Positions 49,712-58,994 of a DNA stretch of 64,000 nucleotides are shown here, in pieces. Location: positions 62,001 to 126,000 of the forward strand of contig NZ_WITJ01000008.1 of assembly GCF_009601015.1 (NCBI RefSeq). The letters run 5' to 3'. Each line of letters starts with the position of its first letter. Position 1 is the first letter of the stretch. Source of the DNA: Lactococcus hircilactis. Lineage in GTDB: Bacteria > Bacillota > Bacilli > Lactobacillales > Streptococcaceae. The translations under genes and the position numbers were made by a program. Below the pieces are notes generated by a model. The model saw only the letters and a list, made by a program, of their open reading frames with translations. It searched no databases and had not been told where the DNA came from.

Positions 49712-51131
49712 GTTCTAAAACCTTATCCAACATTTGATTTCCAGCAGTCAAATCTTCTGTTAACCAATGCATATTTTTAATCCACATCGGATTTCCTCCA
49801 TGAAGAAATTCGTATGTTCGTTGTCTTTGCCCGAAAGCTTCACCTGTAATGTCCCAAGCGAGATTTAGTAGCAAAGCCCTATCTTCAGCAGAAATGAGCT
49901 CACTAGATAAACTTTCTTTTAGAATTTCTGCGATTTCTCGATTTTCAAATGCTCTAAAATCAGGGACTCCCACAATTGAACCACTTGAAAATTCAGCAAT
50001 CGCTCGAAGTGCTTCATCATAATACCCTGTTAAACTTGCACGAACAGCAAGTAAAATTTGCATGTTAGGGGTTAAAATTCCATTTTCGAGATGTGCTGTG
50101 GCCTCACTCGCTAAAACGCTTGATTTGATGAGTTCAAGATGAACGGTTAATTGACCCAATATTTCTTGGACGCGCATAAAATGAGTCAATCCGAGTTTCT
50201 CAGCAACGCGTACAGCAAGTGCTGTTACGAATTCTAATTTGACATACCCTCTTACCTCATCTTGATGCGCTGTATGAACGAAAAATCCAGATTCAGGGAA
50301 AAAGGCATTAGATTTTTCTACTGATCCACAAACAAACAAATTTTCATTTGGAACGAAAACATCATCTAAAATAATAAAGGCATCCATTTCATCAAATTGA
50401 GCGGATAATGGATAATCTTTAAGTGAAAACTCTCTTTTCATCGTCGGTTTACGACAAATCATCTTGACCCCTTTTGTCGCCAAAGGTAGTGAAAATGCAA
50501 GTGCAAAGCGCTCATCTTCGGCAGTCAAGCCAGGTAAATTAAAAATTAATAACTCATCCGCTAAAGGAGCGAGAGTATTCACTTGTTTTGCGCCTCTCAC
50601 AATGACGCCATCTTCACGTTCTTCTTTAATCCAAACTCCTGCAAATTCACGCCCGTCTGATAAAAGCTGAGCGAGCGTTTTTTGTCGATTAACTTGAGGA
50701 TTTTGAATGGCATGAGAGACAAATAAATCTTGTTCTTTTACTCGTTTTGCCCAATTTCTAGCATTTTCAGCATAATCACAGCGAGAATCTTTTCCTAAAA
50801 TTGCTGCATAATAGCTTAAAATCGCCACTCCCGTATCAATAAAATCTGGTGTTCTTCCTAAAAAGCCATAAGATTCACGAGCAATTTGTTCATAAACTTT
50901 TCGTTTACGCGCGAGATCATCCATCGTAAGCGTCGGCATAAAAAGAATCGAATAAGACTGATTGTTTTCCTTGTAAAGGAATTTTTCTGGTTCTTCTTTT
51001 TGAAGTTCGTAGTAGCGTTGAACAAATTTTAATGTTTTTGAAAAAACAGGTTCTTGAGATAAATCTTCATTTTTCTTTCCATCAAAGTAAACCTCTCGTC
51101 CATCATTTAAATGCCCATCTTTTGTACTCAT
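49692..51131 (-). CDS. 4-hydroxyphenylacetate 3-hydroxylase (HpaB)-family protein
   Basis: 479-residue flavin-dependent monooxygenase-like protein of the HpaB/ acyl-CoA dehydrogenase fold. FLGRTPDFIDTGVAILSYYA near 92, HAIQNPQVNRQK near 140, DDVFVPNENLFV near 255 and the C-terminal WDITGEAFGQRQRTYEFLHG with GNPMWIK fit the family, which hydroxylates phenols with reduced flavin. No reductase partner is visible. It is translationally coupled: 4 bp overlap with the S1 gene and 20 bp overlap with the serine hydrolase, inside a conserved division and tRNA-modification operon where such an enzyme is unexpected. Substrate unknown. Confidence 0.85.
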   Translation of the reverse strand: MSTKDGHLNDGREVYFDGKKNEDLSQEPVFSKTLKFVQRYYELQKEEPEKFLYKENNQSYSILFMPTLTMDDLARKRKVYEQIARESYGFLGRTPDFIDTGVAILSYYAAILGKDSRCDYAENARNWAKRVKEQDLFVSHAIQNPQVNRQKTLAQLLSDGREFAGVWIKEEREDGVIVRGAKQVNTLAPLADELLIFNLPGLTAEDERFALAFSLPLATKGVKMICRKPTMKREFSLKDYPLSAQFDEMDAFIILDDVFVPNENLFVCGSVEKSNAFFPESGFFVHTAHQDEVRGYVKLEFVTALAVRVAEKLGLTHFMRVQEILGQLTVHLELIKSSVLASEATAHLENGILTPNMQILLAVRASLTGYYDEALRAIAEFSSGSIVGVPDFRAFENREIAEILKESLSSELISAEDRALLLNLAWDITGEAFGQRQRTYEFLHGGNPMWIKNMHWLTEDLTAGNQMLDKVLEHAKAEQ

Positions 51132-51418
51132 TTTATTTCCTCATTTAATTTATGAATGGTTTCCAACTGATCTTTTAAGCTTTTTAAAAAAGTTCCGTAA
51201 GTACTCGTGAATTCTTTTTCAGCATAATTTAAGTCCATCTTTCCATCTTCATGGATTTTTGTGATTTCAAATCCAATCCAATCTCCAATTTGAAATGAAG
51301 GTAAATTTTTAGCAATCGTGGACCAACGCATCAAACCAATCCTCTTTTTTTCTGAGGAAGGCTCAGTAAAACTGATAAAAAGACCAAATGGAGTGATATT
51401 TGAGATTTTTCCAATCAT
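51128..51418 (-). CDS. S1-domain RNA-binding protein (YabR-like)
   Basis: 96-residue protein with one S1 domain (about 1-70, [19 protein letters not shown], ... IGDWIGFEITKIHEDGKMDLN) and a short charged tail. YabR homologues follow divIC in B. subtilis. The start and stop overlap both neighbours by 4 bp, typical of a tight operon. Confidence 0.85.
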   Translation of the reverse strand: MIGKISNITPFGLFISFTEPSSEKKRIGLMRWSTIAKNLPSFQIGDWIGFEITKIHEDGKMDLNYAEKEFTSTYGTFLKSLKDQLETIHKLNEEIK

Positions 51419-51780
51419 TGATTTTCTTTATTCTGCATTCCCGGAACCTCAAAAACTTTTTCATTGCCTTGAGAATAACCTTGTGTCCGTGCAAATTTAG
51501 CTAAAAAATCTGGATCTTTCAATTTTTGAATTTCTTGACTTTTTGTTTGATTATCTTGAGCTAAATTTGCGTGTGTCTTAACAGCTACTTGTTCCAATTT
51601 TAATTGTTTTTGAAGATTTTGATAAGCATGAACTAAACTTAAACTGGCAAGGCTAAACGCAACCATCGCAAAAATAAGGATAAGCCCCAAATGTCTTCTT
51701 TTTGGCGGCATGCTCTGATTTTTTTCTTTCAATTTGGCATTCGTATAGTCATTGTTTAAACGAATCACTTGTTTATCCAT
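51415..51780 (-). CDS. divIC: Cell division protein DivIC/FtsB
   Basis: 121-residue bitopic membrane protein of the divisome. A cytoplasmic basic N-terminus, one membrane helix at about 31-51 ([20 protein letters not shown]), then a coiled coil (about 52-90) and a short extracellular tail with [17 protein letters not shown], matching FtsB/DivIC. It works with FtsL and DivIB. The start overlaps rqcP by 8 bp. Confidence 0.9.
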   Translation of the reverse strand: MDKQVIRLNNDYTNAKLKEKNQSMPPKRRHLGLILIFAMVAFSLASLSLVHAYQNLQKQLKLEQVAVKTHANLAQDNQTKSQEIQKLKDPDFLAKFARTQGYSQGNEKVFEVPGMQNKENQ

Positions 51781-52048
51781 CGCTTTGCTCCTCTTTAACT
51801 CTTGTTTCAGAAATTAATTCAAACATTTTTTGCGCGTCTTCTTTTCGGGTAAATTCCTTGGTTTCAAGCACTTTTACCTCAACAACTTTATTGCCAAAAC
51901 GAATTTCTAAAACATCATTAAATTTCACATCACTCGATGACTTTGACAATTTTCCGTTAATTTTGACTCGCCCCTTATCGGTAACTTCTTTTGCAACGGT
52001 GCGACGTTTGATCAAACGCGACACTTTTAAAAACTTATCTAATCTCAT
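51773..52048 (-). CDS. rqcP: RqcP (YabO), S4-domain ribosome quality control factor
   Basis: 91-residue S4 RNA-binding protein ([20 protein letters not shown] at the N-terminus, [15 protein letters not shown] near 32). RqcP works with RqcH on stalled 50S-tRNA complexes to add alanine tails. The extended -10 box TGTTATAAT ends only six bases before the ATG, so transcription should start at the A of the start codon and the mRNA would lack a leader; no Shine-Dalgarno is present. It is the first gene of the rqcP-divIC-...-ftsH series. Confidence 0.9.
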   Translation of the reverse strand: MRLDKFLKVSRLIKRRTVAKEVTDKGRVKINGKLSKSSSDVKFNDVLEIRFGNKVVEVKVLETKEFTRKEDAQKMFELISETRVKEEQSDG

Positions 52049-52054
52049 GTGTTG

Positions 52055-52083
52055 ATTATAACATAATTTTTTTTTTTTGAAAA
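52055..52083 (-). promoter_or_regulatory. Promoter of rqcP
   Basis: Minus strand TTTTCA (52078-52083), 17-bp A-rich spacer, TATAAT (52055-52060) with TG one base before it. Confidence 0.65.
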
Positions 52084-52098
52084 ATGGACAAGCTATAA

Positions 52099-52131
52099 AA
52101 AAACAGTGAAAACTCTTTTTTTCACTGTTTT
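52099..52131 (-). terminator. Terminator of the pth-mfd transcript
   Basis: Minus strand CAGTGAAAA / TTTTCACTG hairpin followed by T7, placed between the mfd stop and the rqcP promoter. Confidence 0.75.
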
Positions 52132-52158
52132 GTCGTTTTTAAATGGGATATGGCCACT

Positions 52159-55100
52159 TTATGCCTTATTTTTCTTCGTTTCATGCTTATCTCTCAAATC
52201 TGAGAGCGCTGCCGTGAAGTTCATTAGCTCGCTTAGGATTGCGACCATTTTTTTATTCTCTATTTTAAATTTAAAATTCATCCGCCCTCGAATTTCTCCT
52301 ACACTTGCCTTTAAATTTGTTTTTGAGAGTGCTTCGAAATATTCTTGAGGATCATAAATAGAATGCGCTGCTTTTTCCATGTCAATACTAATTTCAAATT
52401 TTAATTTGTCGATTTTTTCAATCAGTGCATTGTCACAAAAAGATTTGAGTAAACCAATTTCAAGAAGGTATGCAACTTCGTCTGGATATTCACCAAACCG
52501 ATCCACCATTTCTTCTTGTAGTGCTTCGTAATCCTTTCTGCCGTCAATTTGGCGAATGCGTTTATAAATTTCGATTTTTTGGCGCTCATCTGAGATGTAA
52601 TATCCTGGAATAAATGCATCCAAACCTAATGAAATTTCTGCATTGGATTTGCGCTTGATATCCGATTGTCCGAGACGTTTTTGAACGGCTTCTTCCAAAA
52701 GTTGAGCATACAAATCGAATCCCACACTATCAATGAAACCTGACTGCTCTGCTCCAAGGAGATTTCCTGCACCGCGAATAGATAAATCACGCATGGCAAT
52801 TTTAAACCCTGACCCTAGTTCTGTGAATCCTTTGATTGCTTCTAGTCGTTTTTCTGAAATTTCTGAAAGAATTTTTTCAGGTCGATACATAAAGTAAGCA
52901 TAAGCAACACGATTGGTTCTTCCTACACGTCCGCGGAGTTGATAAAGTTGAGAAAGTCCCATCATATCAGCATTTTCAATGAAAAGTATATTTGCGTTAG
53001 GAATATCAACACCGGTCTCGATAATCGTTGTTGCAACGAGGACGTCATAATCTCCTGCAATAAAATCAAGAAGTGTATTTTCAAGTTGTACTTCGCCCAT
53101 CTGACCATGAATAAAAGCAATTCTTGCCTCAGGGATTAATGCTTCAAGTTGTGAGACTTTTTGCTCGATGCTATCAACACGATTATGGACATAAAATACT
53201 TGTCCTCCTCTTGAAATTTCTCGAAGGACAGCATCTCTAATAACGCCCTCATTATTTTCCATCACATACGTTTGAACAGGATAGCGATTGGTTGGAGGGG
53301 TTTCAATGACAGAAAGATCACGAATCCCAAGCATGGACATGTGGAGTGTTCTTGGTATTGGTGTTGCAGTGAGTGTTAAGACATCGACTTGCGATTTCAG
53401 TGTTTTCAGCCGTTCTTTGTGTTTGACACCAAATCGTTGCTCTTCATCAATAATCATTAAGCCTAAATCAAAAAATGTAACATCTTTTGAGAGGAGTCGG
53501 TGTGTCCCAATAATTAAGTCAATTCTCCCTTTACGAAGTTTGGCTAAAATTTCTTCTTGTTGATTTTTCGTTTGAAACCGACTTAAAACGGCAACGTTTA
53601 CACCAAAGTTTACAAAGCGTTCACTCATTGATGTGTAATGTTGCTCAGCAAGTACTGTTGTTGGAACAAGTACTGCGACTTGTTTTCCATCATTAATTGC
53701 TTTAAATGCTGCACGCATAGCAACTTCTGTCTTACCAAATCCAACATCACCAACGAGTAAACGATCCATCGGACGTGATAATTCCATGTCGTGTTTGATT
53801 TCGTCAATGGAACGCAGTTGATCCGCGGTTTCAGGATATGAAAAACCATTGTCAAACTCTTCTTGATTTTCGTCATCTACTGCAAAAGCGTAGCCTTTTT
53901 GACTTTGACGTTTGGCATAAAGTTTGATAAGATCTTCTGAAATGTCCTCCACTTGCTTACTGACAGAAGTCATCGTTCTGCGCCAACGTCCATCATTGAG
54001 TTTGTTGATTTTGGGCGTTTTTCCCTCACCAGCGGTATATTTACTGAGCATATCCACATGATCTACTGGGATAGAAATGGTATCGTTATTTTGATATTGA
54101 ATCGTGAGATAATCGCGGTGCATGCCGTCGATTTCAATCGTTTCAATCCCAAGATATTTCCCGATCCCATGATTTTTGTGGACCACATAATCTCCGACTT
54201 CAAGTTCATTATAATCTTTGAGTCGCTCAGCATTGGTAATATTAAGTCTGCGCGCTTTTTTCTTGCGGACTTTTCCAAAAATTTCGCTGTCAGTAATGAC
54301 AACTAATTTCTCATCAATAAAAACAAAGCCGTTGGAAAGTGTCAGATCAACCAAATTGATCCGCCCTTTTTGAATGTCTTGAGGTGAAACTTCTTGAATC
54401 GGAAGCTCAATTTCTTTTAAACTTTTTCTTAATTTTTCACTTGGAACAGCAAGAACTACTGTAAACTCTTGGTTGACATATCTGTCAACTTCAGTGTAAA
54501 ACAACTCCATTTGACCAAAAAATTGTTGCATGGAATGTTGATTGAAATGGTGTAACCCATCAAATTTTATATTCCCTAATCCTTTTTGAAAATTCGATAA
54601 AAAAGTAGCTGGTTTGTAATTTCTGATTTTTGAAATGGAATCCAAAAGATAACTTTGTCCCTTAAGATAGTGGTTCAAAGTCTGTTCTGATAACGTAAAG
54701 TCCGCCAATTCCAAATCAATTTTATGATTCATTTCATTAATTTTTTGGAAATCATCAATAAAAAGTGGTGTCCCTTTTGGAAAATAATCGAGGAGTGAAT
54801 GCGGTTTTTCATAGAAAAACTCAATGAATTGGCGTAAATCTTTGTGAAGATAGTGATTAGTGCTTGCGGATATGAGTTCATCAAAATACGATTTTGCTTT
54901 GTCATCGTCAATTTTTTCTGTCAGTACTGACAGAAGGGTTACACCTTTTGTAAACTCCGCGTCAGTCAAAATTATATCACTTGCAGGATAGATTTCAAGC
55001 ACTTCTAGTGTTTCAATAGATCGTTGAGTTTCCACATCAAATGTCCGAATTGTGTCAACTTCATCACCAAAAAATTCCACTCGAATTGGATGCTTTGCTT

Positions 55101-55656
55101 CTAGCGGATAAACATCAAGAATGTCTCCTCTTTGTGAAAATTCTCCTGGTGACATGACACGCTGTGTTTTTTCATATCCCGCACGTCCAAGTAACGCTGT
55201 CAGTAATGACAACTCGTATTCGTCACCTACTGTGAGCAACAAATAATTTTCCAAATACTGATCAGGACTAGGCAACTGACTTCTAAGCGCCATAAATGGG
55301 ACGACCAAAAATCCTGTTGCACTGCTGTCCAACAAGAAATTGAGTGCCTCTAAACGATAAGCAAGTCGGTCTTTAGAAGCCAATGCAAACTCCGCAAAAA
55401 CATTGTCATCACTAAAGAATTGATACAATTGATCCTCAGAAATCAGTGAAGACAGTTCATCATACAGTTCATTGGCATGAAATTGGCTGTCAGTAATGAC
55501 AACATATTTATCTGGATGGTTTTCGTAAGCATTCGCTAAAATGAGTGCTTTTGAGGTGCCTGAAAGTCCTGTCAGCAGATGGCGCTCACGTTTTGAAAAA
55601 CTACTTTGAAAACGTTGTACATCATAATTTTGGTCAAAAAATTCAATAATATTCAT
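52159..55656 (-). CDS. mfd: Transcription-repair coupling factor
   Basis: 1165-residue motor that removes RNA polymerase stalled at DNA damage and recruits UvrA. UvrB-like N-terminal part (about 1-340), RNAP-interacting CarD-like domain (about 485-555, ELEVGDYVVHKNHGIGKYLG), translocase motifs GDVGFGKTEVAMRAAFKA near 640, IIDEEQRFGVKHKE near 738, and motif VI QLRGRVGRTNRVAYAYF near 920, then a C-terminal TRCF domain. Its ATG overlaps the pth stop by one base. Four copies of the repeat family lie within it. Confidence 0.97.
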   Translation of the reverse strand: MNIIEFFDQNYDVQRFQSSFSKRERHLLTGLSGTSKALILANAYENHPDKYVVITDSQFHANELYDELSSLISEDQLYQFFSDDNVFAEFALASKDRLAYRLEALNFLLDSSATGFLVVPFMALRSQLPSPDQYLENYLLLTVGDEYELSLLTALLGRAGYEKTQRVMSPGEFSQRGDILDVYPLEAKHPIRVEFFGDEVDTIRTFDVETQRSIETLEVLEIYPASDIILTDAEFTKGVTLLSVLTEKIDDDKAKSYFDELISASTNHYLHKDLRQFIEFFYEKPHSLLDYFPKGTPLFIDDFQKINEMNHKIDLELADFTLSEQTLNHYLKGQSYLLDSISKIRNYKPATFLSNFQKGLGNIKFDGLHHFNQHSMQQFFGQMELFYTEVDRYVNQEFTVVLAVPSEKLRKSLKEIELPIQEVSPQDIQKGRINLVDLTLSNGFVFIDEKLVVITDSEIFGKVRKKKARRLNITNAERLKDYNELEVGDYVVHKNHGIGKYLGIETIEIDGMHRDYLTIQYQNNDTISIPVDHVDMLSKYTAGEGKTPKINKLNDGRWRRTMTSVSKQVEDISEDLIKLYAKRQSQKGYAFAVDDENQEEFDNGFSYPETADQLRSIDEIKHDMELSRPMDRLLVGDVGFGKTEVAMRAAFKAINDGKQVAVLVPTTVLAEQHYTSMSERFVNFGVNVAVLSRFQTKNQQEEILAKLRKGRIDLIIGTHRLLSKDVTFFDLGLMIIDEEQRFGVKHKERLKTLKSQVDVLTLTATPIPRTLHMSMLGIRDLSVIETPPTNRYPVQTYVMENNEGVIRDAVLREISRGGQVFYVHNRVDSIEQKVSQLEALIPEARIAFIHGQMGEVQLENTLLDFIAGDYDVLVATTIIETGVDIPNANILFIENADMMGLSQLYQLRGRVGRTNRVAYAYFMYRPEKILSEISEKRLEAIKGFTELGSGFKIAMRDLSIRGAGNLLGAEQSGFIDSVGFDLYAQLLEEAVQKRLGQSDIKRKSNAEISLGLDAFIPGYYISDERQKIEIYKRIRQIDGRKDYEALQEEMVDRFGEYPDEVAYLLEIGLLKSFCDNALIEKIDKLKFEISIDMEKAAHSIYDPQEYFEALSKTNLKASVGEIRGRMNFKFKIENKKMVAILSELMNFTAALSDLRDKHETKKNKA
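54288..54301. repeat. Asymmetric repeat variant in mfd (1)
   Basis: TGTCAGTAATGACA, coding strand Val-Ile-Thr-Asp-Ser. Confidence 0.75.
54919..54934. repeat. Palindrome inside mfd
   Basis: CTGTCAGTACTGACAG, coding strand Leu-Ser-Val-Leu-Thr. Confidence 0.9.
55198..55211. repeat. Asymmetric repeat variant in mfd (2)
   Basis: TGTCAGTAATGACA, read here as Leu-Ser-Leu-Leu-Thr, i.e. the other frame from copies 1 and 3. Confidence 0.75.
55488..55501. repeat. Asymmetric repeat variant in mfd (3)
   Basis: TGTCAGTAATGACA, coding strand Val-Ile-Thr-Asp-Ser. Confidence 0.75.
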
Positions 55657-56222
55657 CAGTTGTACTTATTCATTGTTTTTGTGAAATCATTATTTTCAAG
55701 GTAATATTTAACCGCGTCAACCGCCTTAAAAATTCCATTCTGTGCTAATTCAGCATCTTCTTTATCAAATTTGGCCAACACATGCTGAACAACTTTCATT
55801 CCATTTTTCGGACGTCCAATGCCAATTTTGATGTGATTAAAATGGTCTGTTCCGACGTGAGTCAAGATTGATTTGATGCCATTATGTCCGCCAGATGAGC
55901 CTTTTTGGCGTAATCTCACGCGCCCAACAGGAGAGTCCAGATCATCAAAAATCACAGTTAAATTCTCTGGTTCAATATTAAAATAAGTCAACAGTGGTTG
56001 AACAGAACGCCCAGATTCATTCATAAATGTCTGAGGTTTCACAAGAAACACTTTTTCACCATTGACAAAAAATTGGCCCACCTCGGCAATAAACGTTTTT
56101 TCCATTTTAAATTCTATCTGATATTCTTTTGCAAGTAAATCTAGTGCCATGAATCCCATATTATGCTTTGTTTTATCATATCTGTCTCCTGGATTTCCCA
56201 GTCCAACAATCATTTTAGTCAT
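55656..56222 (-). CDS. pth: Peptidyl-tRNA hydrolase
   Basis: 188-residue enzyme that frees tRNA from peptidyl-tRNA released by ribosomes. [21 protein letters not shown] near the start contains the catalytic His, [16 protein letters not shown] near 62 and [29 protein letters not shown] near 90 are classic. The ATG with GAGAAACGAA upstream is chosen over one 16 codons earlier. It is coupled to mfd by the TGATG overlap. Confidence 0.96.
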   Translation of the reverse strand: MTKMIVGLGNPGDRYDKTKHNMGFMALDLLAKEYQIEFKMEKTFIAEVGQFFVNGEKVFLVKPQTFMNESGRSVQPLLTYFNIEPENLTVIFDDLDSPVGRVRLRQKGSSGGHNGIKSILTHVGTDHFNHIKIGIGRPKNGMKVVQHVLAKFDKEDAELAQNGIFKAVDAVKYYLENNDFTKTMNKYN

Positions 56223-56307
56223 TTCGTTTCTCTTTTCTAGTATAAGACGCCAAAAGGCTGATTTTTTCAAATCAGCATATCTTCTTTCATTATTATATCA
56301 AATTTTA

Positions 56308-57483
56308 TTAAAAAAGATTCAACAAAGCAATCCGATTTACGGCTTCTACCAAACGCTCAGGGGCAACCAACAACCCAATTCTAACATACCCCTCCCCGTA
56401 TTTTCCAAAACCATTTGCTGGGGCTACAGCTACTCCTGCCCTCTCAAGTAAGACCTCAGAAAATGTTTCACTCGTATATGTTTTTGGGACTGGCATAAGC
56501 ACATAAAATGATCCCCCTGGAATAAATGCTTTCCACCCTATTTTTTCAGCTGCACGCACGAATACATCGCGTCTTTTTTCATAAAGACTGACCAGACTTG
56601 AAATTGCGCTATCACGATTTGGATCACGAAGCGCAACAATGCCGGCTTCTTGAAGTGCAGGAAAACAACTGACAAACAAATGATCCTGAATTAAATTGAT
56701 TGCTTCAATAATGTCTTTATTTCCCACCGCAAAACCAAGCCGCCACCCTGCCATATTAAACGTCTTTGAATAAGTATAAAATTCGACACCGACCTCTTTT
56801 GCTCCATCAATTTCCATAAAACTAATCGGCGTCTGTCCGTCAAACCCTATAGCACCATAAGCAAAATCACTAATGATTCCCACTTGATATTTTTTTGCAA
56901 ATGCGACAACATTTTCGTAAAATTCACGCGTTGCTGTGGCTCCAGTTGGATTATTAGGATAGTTCAGATATAAAAATTTCGCTTTTTTTGCTGTAGTTTC
57001 TGGAATTTTACTCAAATCTGGTAAAAAATGATTTTCAATCACTAATGGAATTGTTTCAAACTCAACGCGACCAATACTTGAACCTGACCAATAATCAGGA
57101 TATCCAGGATCAGGTAAAAGCATTAATTCGCCTGGATTCATCAGCGCAAGCGGCAACTCGACCAAGCCAATTTTTGATCCTGCTAAAATGGCAACTTCTT
57201 GTTCTGGCTCAACGTCAACATGATATTTTTCCTGATAAAATTCCGCTGCGGCGACTTTCAACTCATGTACTCCCCTAAACGGTGAATATTTATGATTTTT
57301 TGGATTTTCTGTCGCAGTTTGAGCTGCTTTTACAATATAATCTGGTGTCGGTTGATCTGGATTTCCCTGCCCCAAATTAATCACATCAACTCCTTGTGCT
57401 ATTTTTGCATTAACTTTTTCCACTAAATTTGCAAAAAATTGTTTGGGCAACCCTTTTAACAAATCCGATTCTTCAAATTTCAC
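56308..57483 (-). CDS. Class I/II PLP aminotransferase (MtnE-like)
   Basis: 391-residue aminotransferase. PLP contacts LNYPNNPTGAT near 170, SDFAYGAIGFDG near 200 and the Lys in YTYSKTFNMAGWRLGFA near 232. The N-terminal VINLGQGNPDQPTPDYIV and C-terminal GFGKYGEGYVRIGLL resemble B. subtilis MtnE/YkrV, a glutamine-dependent transaminase of methionine salvage. The following omega-amidase-like gene supports this: the pair would form methionine and then drive the reaction by hydrolysing 2-oxoglutaramate. The rest of the pathway is not in the window. Confidence 0.82.
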   Translation of the reverse strand: MKFEESDLLKGLPKQFFANLVEKVNAKIAQGVDVINLGQGNPDQPTPDYIVKAAQTATENPKNHKYSPFRGVHELKVAAAEFYQEKYHVDVEPEQEVAILAGSKIGLVELPLALMNPGELMLLPDPGYPDYWSGSSIGRVEFETIPLVIENHFLPDLSKIPETTAKKAKFLYLNYPNNPTGATATREFYENVVAFAKKYQVGIISDFAYGAIGFDGQTPISFMEIDGAKEVGVEFYTYSKTFNMAGWRLGFAVGNKDIIEAINLIQDHLFVSCFPALQEAGIVALRDPNRDSAISSLVSLYEKRRDVFVRAAEKIGWKAFIPGGSFYVLMPVPKTYTSETFSEVLLERAGVAVAPANGFGKYGEGYVRIGLLVAPERLVEAVNRIALLNLF

Positions 57484-57524
57484 GTTTACTCCTCTTTCAA
57501 CTTATGACTCAGTCCCTGCATTTT

Positions 57525-57538
57525 TGTCAGTACTGACA
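57525..57538. repeat. Palindrome between aminotransferase and amidase
   Basis: TGTCAGTACTGACA, 8 bp after the amidase stop on the minus strand and 42 bp before the aminotransferase start. Confidence 0.9.
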
Positions 57539-57545
57539 ACTCTCT

Positions 57546-58325
57546 TTAGTGATATAACTCTACTCTTCGATCCTCAAAAACAGGGATTTGTCCTCTGACA
57601 CGCATGACTTCACTCGGATCAATGTCAACCAACTGTAAACCTTCGTTTACACCACACGCCAAAATTATTTTTCCTAATGGATTAACGACTAAAGAATGAC
57701 CATCGAATTGATTATTTTGATCTTTTCCTACTCGATTGACAGCAACAACAAAAGCTTGATTTTCAATCGCACGCGCTTGCAGTAAAATTTTCCACTGCTC
57801 AATTCGCTCCTTTGGCCACTGTGCAACAACATACAAAATTTCAGGTCCTTTTGCCATATTCGTGCGAATCCATTCTGGAAATCGAAGATCATAACAAATC
57901 ACAGCACTTGATAAAATACCATTTAATTCAAAAACATTTTCCTTTGTGCCAGACTGAATAAATTTTTCCTCATTCATCGGTCCAAACAAATGGACTTTAT
58001 TGTAAGTACTGACAAGATTTCCAGATGCATCAAAACTATAGCTACAATTATAAAATTTTCCTGATGTTTGTGTTGCAACAGATCCAGCAACAATAGAAAT
58101 CTGGTTTTCCTTTGCCCATTTTGAGAGCTTTTCTTGTGTCAACCTCCCATCAACATCCGCAATAGTTGTCAGTGCTGACAACGCATATCCTGTGTTCCAC
58201 ATTTCAGGAAAGACAACTAAATCTGCTTTTTTTTCAGCTGCTTGGATGACAAATTGTTGGACTTTTTCAAAATTTTTCTTAGGATTTCCTAAAAATACAT
58301 CCATTTGTGCTAATGCAATTTTCAT
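57546..58325 (-). CDS. Carbon-nitrogen hydrolase, omega-amidase-like (MtnU)
   Basis: 259-residue nitrilase-superfamily amidase. The catalytic triad is visible: Glu in VVFPEMWNTGYALS near 41, Lys in NKVHLFGP near 110 and Cys in SSAVICYDLRFPEW near 145. Length equals that of B. subtilis MtnU as I recall it. It likely hydrolyses 2-oxoglutaramate made by the aminotransferase downstream. AAGGGGAAAAA precedes the ATG. The palindrome at 58167 encodes ALSALTT next to the active-site Glu segment. Confidence 0.85.
   Translation of the reverse strand: MKIALAQMDVFLGNPKKNFEKVQQFVIQAAEKKADLVVFPEMWNTGYALSALTTIADVDGRLTQEKLSKWAKENQISIVAGSVATQTSGKFYNCSYSFDASGNLVSTYNKVHLFGPMNEEKFIQSGTKENVFELNGILSSAVICYDLRFPEWIRTNMAKGPEILYVVAQWPKERIEQWKILLQARAIENQAFVVAVNRVGKDQNNQFDGHSLVVNPLGKIILACGVNEGLQLVDIDPSEVMRVRGQIPVFEDRRVELYH
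58167..58180. repeat. Palindrome inside the amidase gene
   Basis: TGTCAGTGCTGACA, coding strand Leu-Ser-Ala-Leu-Thr, about 8 residues after the catalytic Glu. Confidence 0.9.
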
Positions 58326-58422
58326 TTTTTCCCCTTCTCATCCATTTTACGCTTTATTTTTTTCTTCTGACATTAAAAAATAAAAAGATGCGTTAAATTT
58401 TTAAAAACTCATCTTTTTCTCA

Positions 58423-58923
58423 TCAGTAAATCTTATTATTTTTAATTTCACTCAAATAATTCTGGATTTCTTTTTTATTTCTCAAAATAATCACATGATT
58501 TAATCTGTCAAGCTGTGCTTTGGGCGAATCTTTTACCCAAATAAACATCATTTTCAACATTTTAAAATCTGGATGATAACTCGAATATTCAAGACCTAAT
58601 TTTTGTTTTAAAAATCGCAATATAATTCTCAATTTTAATTTCCATTTGGGCAAATCAAGCCAGATAATCTGATCGACTTGAGAGTAAGCACAAGAAAAAC
58701 AAGGCCGACCAATATCTTCAATAATATAACACTCTTGAGATAAAATCGATTGAAAAATAGCGTCTCGCTCGGATTCTTTGCGTTTCGTATTTCCATAACC
58801 CAATGGCACAGGAGCATGCACCACATCATCCAAAGCAAAAGCATCAATGTTTAATAAATCAGATATTTTTTTAGCCAGCGTACTTTTTCCACTCGCAACA
58901 GATCCAATAATATAAATTTTCAT
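58423..58923 (-). CDS. P-loop nucleotide kinase-like protein
   Basis: 166-residue protein with Walker A GSVASGKST (7-15) at the N-terminus, as in adenylate-kinase-like and FlaR-type proteins annotated as topology modulation factors. LDDVVHAPVPLGYG near 31 and RDAIFQSILSQECYIIEDIGR near 52 match that group; the end is Lys/Asn-rich. The reaction is unknown. The last part of the sequence is notably AT-rich. It lies between mtnU and the parS-like site. Confidence 0.7.
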   Translation of the reverse strand: MKIYIIGSVASGKSTLAKKISDLLNIDAFALDDVVHAPVPLGYGNTKRKESERDAIFQSILSQECYIIEDIGRPCFSCAYSQVDQIIWLDLPKWKLKLRIILRFLKQKLGLEYSSYHPDFKMLKMMFIWVKDSPKAQLDRLNHVIILRNKKEIQNYLSEIKNNKIY

Positions 58924-58937
58924 CTCTATTTTGCTCC

Positions 58938-58953
58938 AATTTCACGTGAAACA
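58938..58953. promoter_or_regulatory. parS-like ParB binding site
   Basis: AATTTCACGTGAAACA agrees with the Gram-positive parS consensus TGTTTCACGTGAAACA at 14 of 16 positions; the inner TTTCACGTGAAA palindrome is perfect. It lies between genes, in the part of the window expected to be nearest oriC by gene order. Confidence 0.7.
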
Positions 58954-58994
58954 AAACGCGTCAAATCTGACACGCTTTTTTCTGTCAATTTAGT

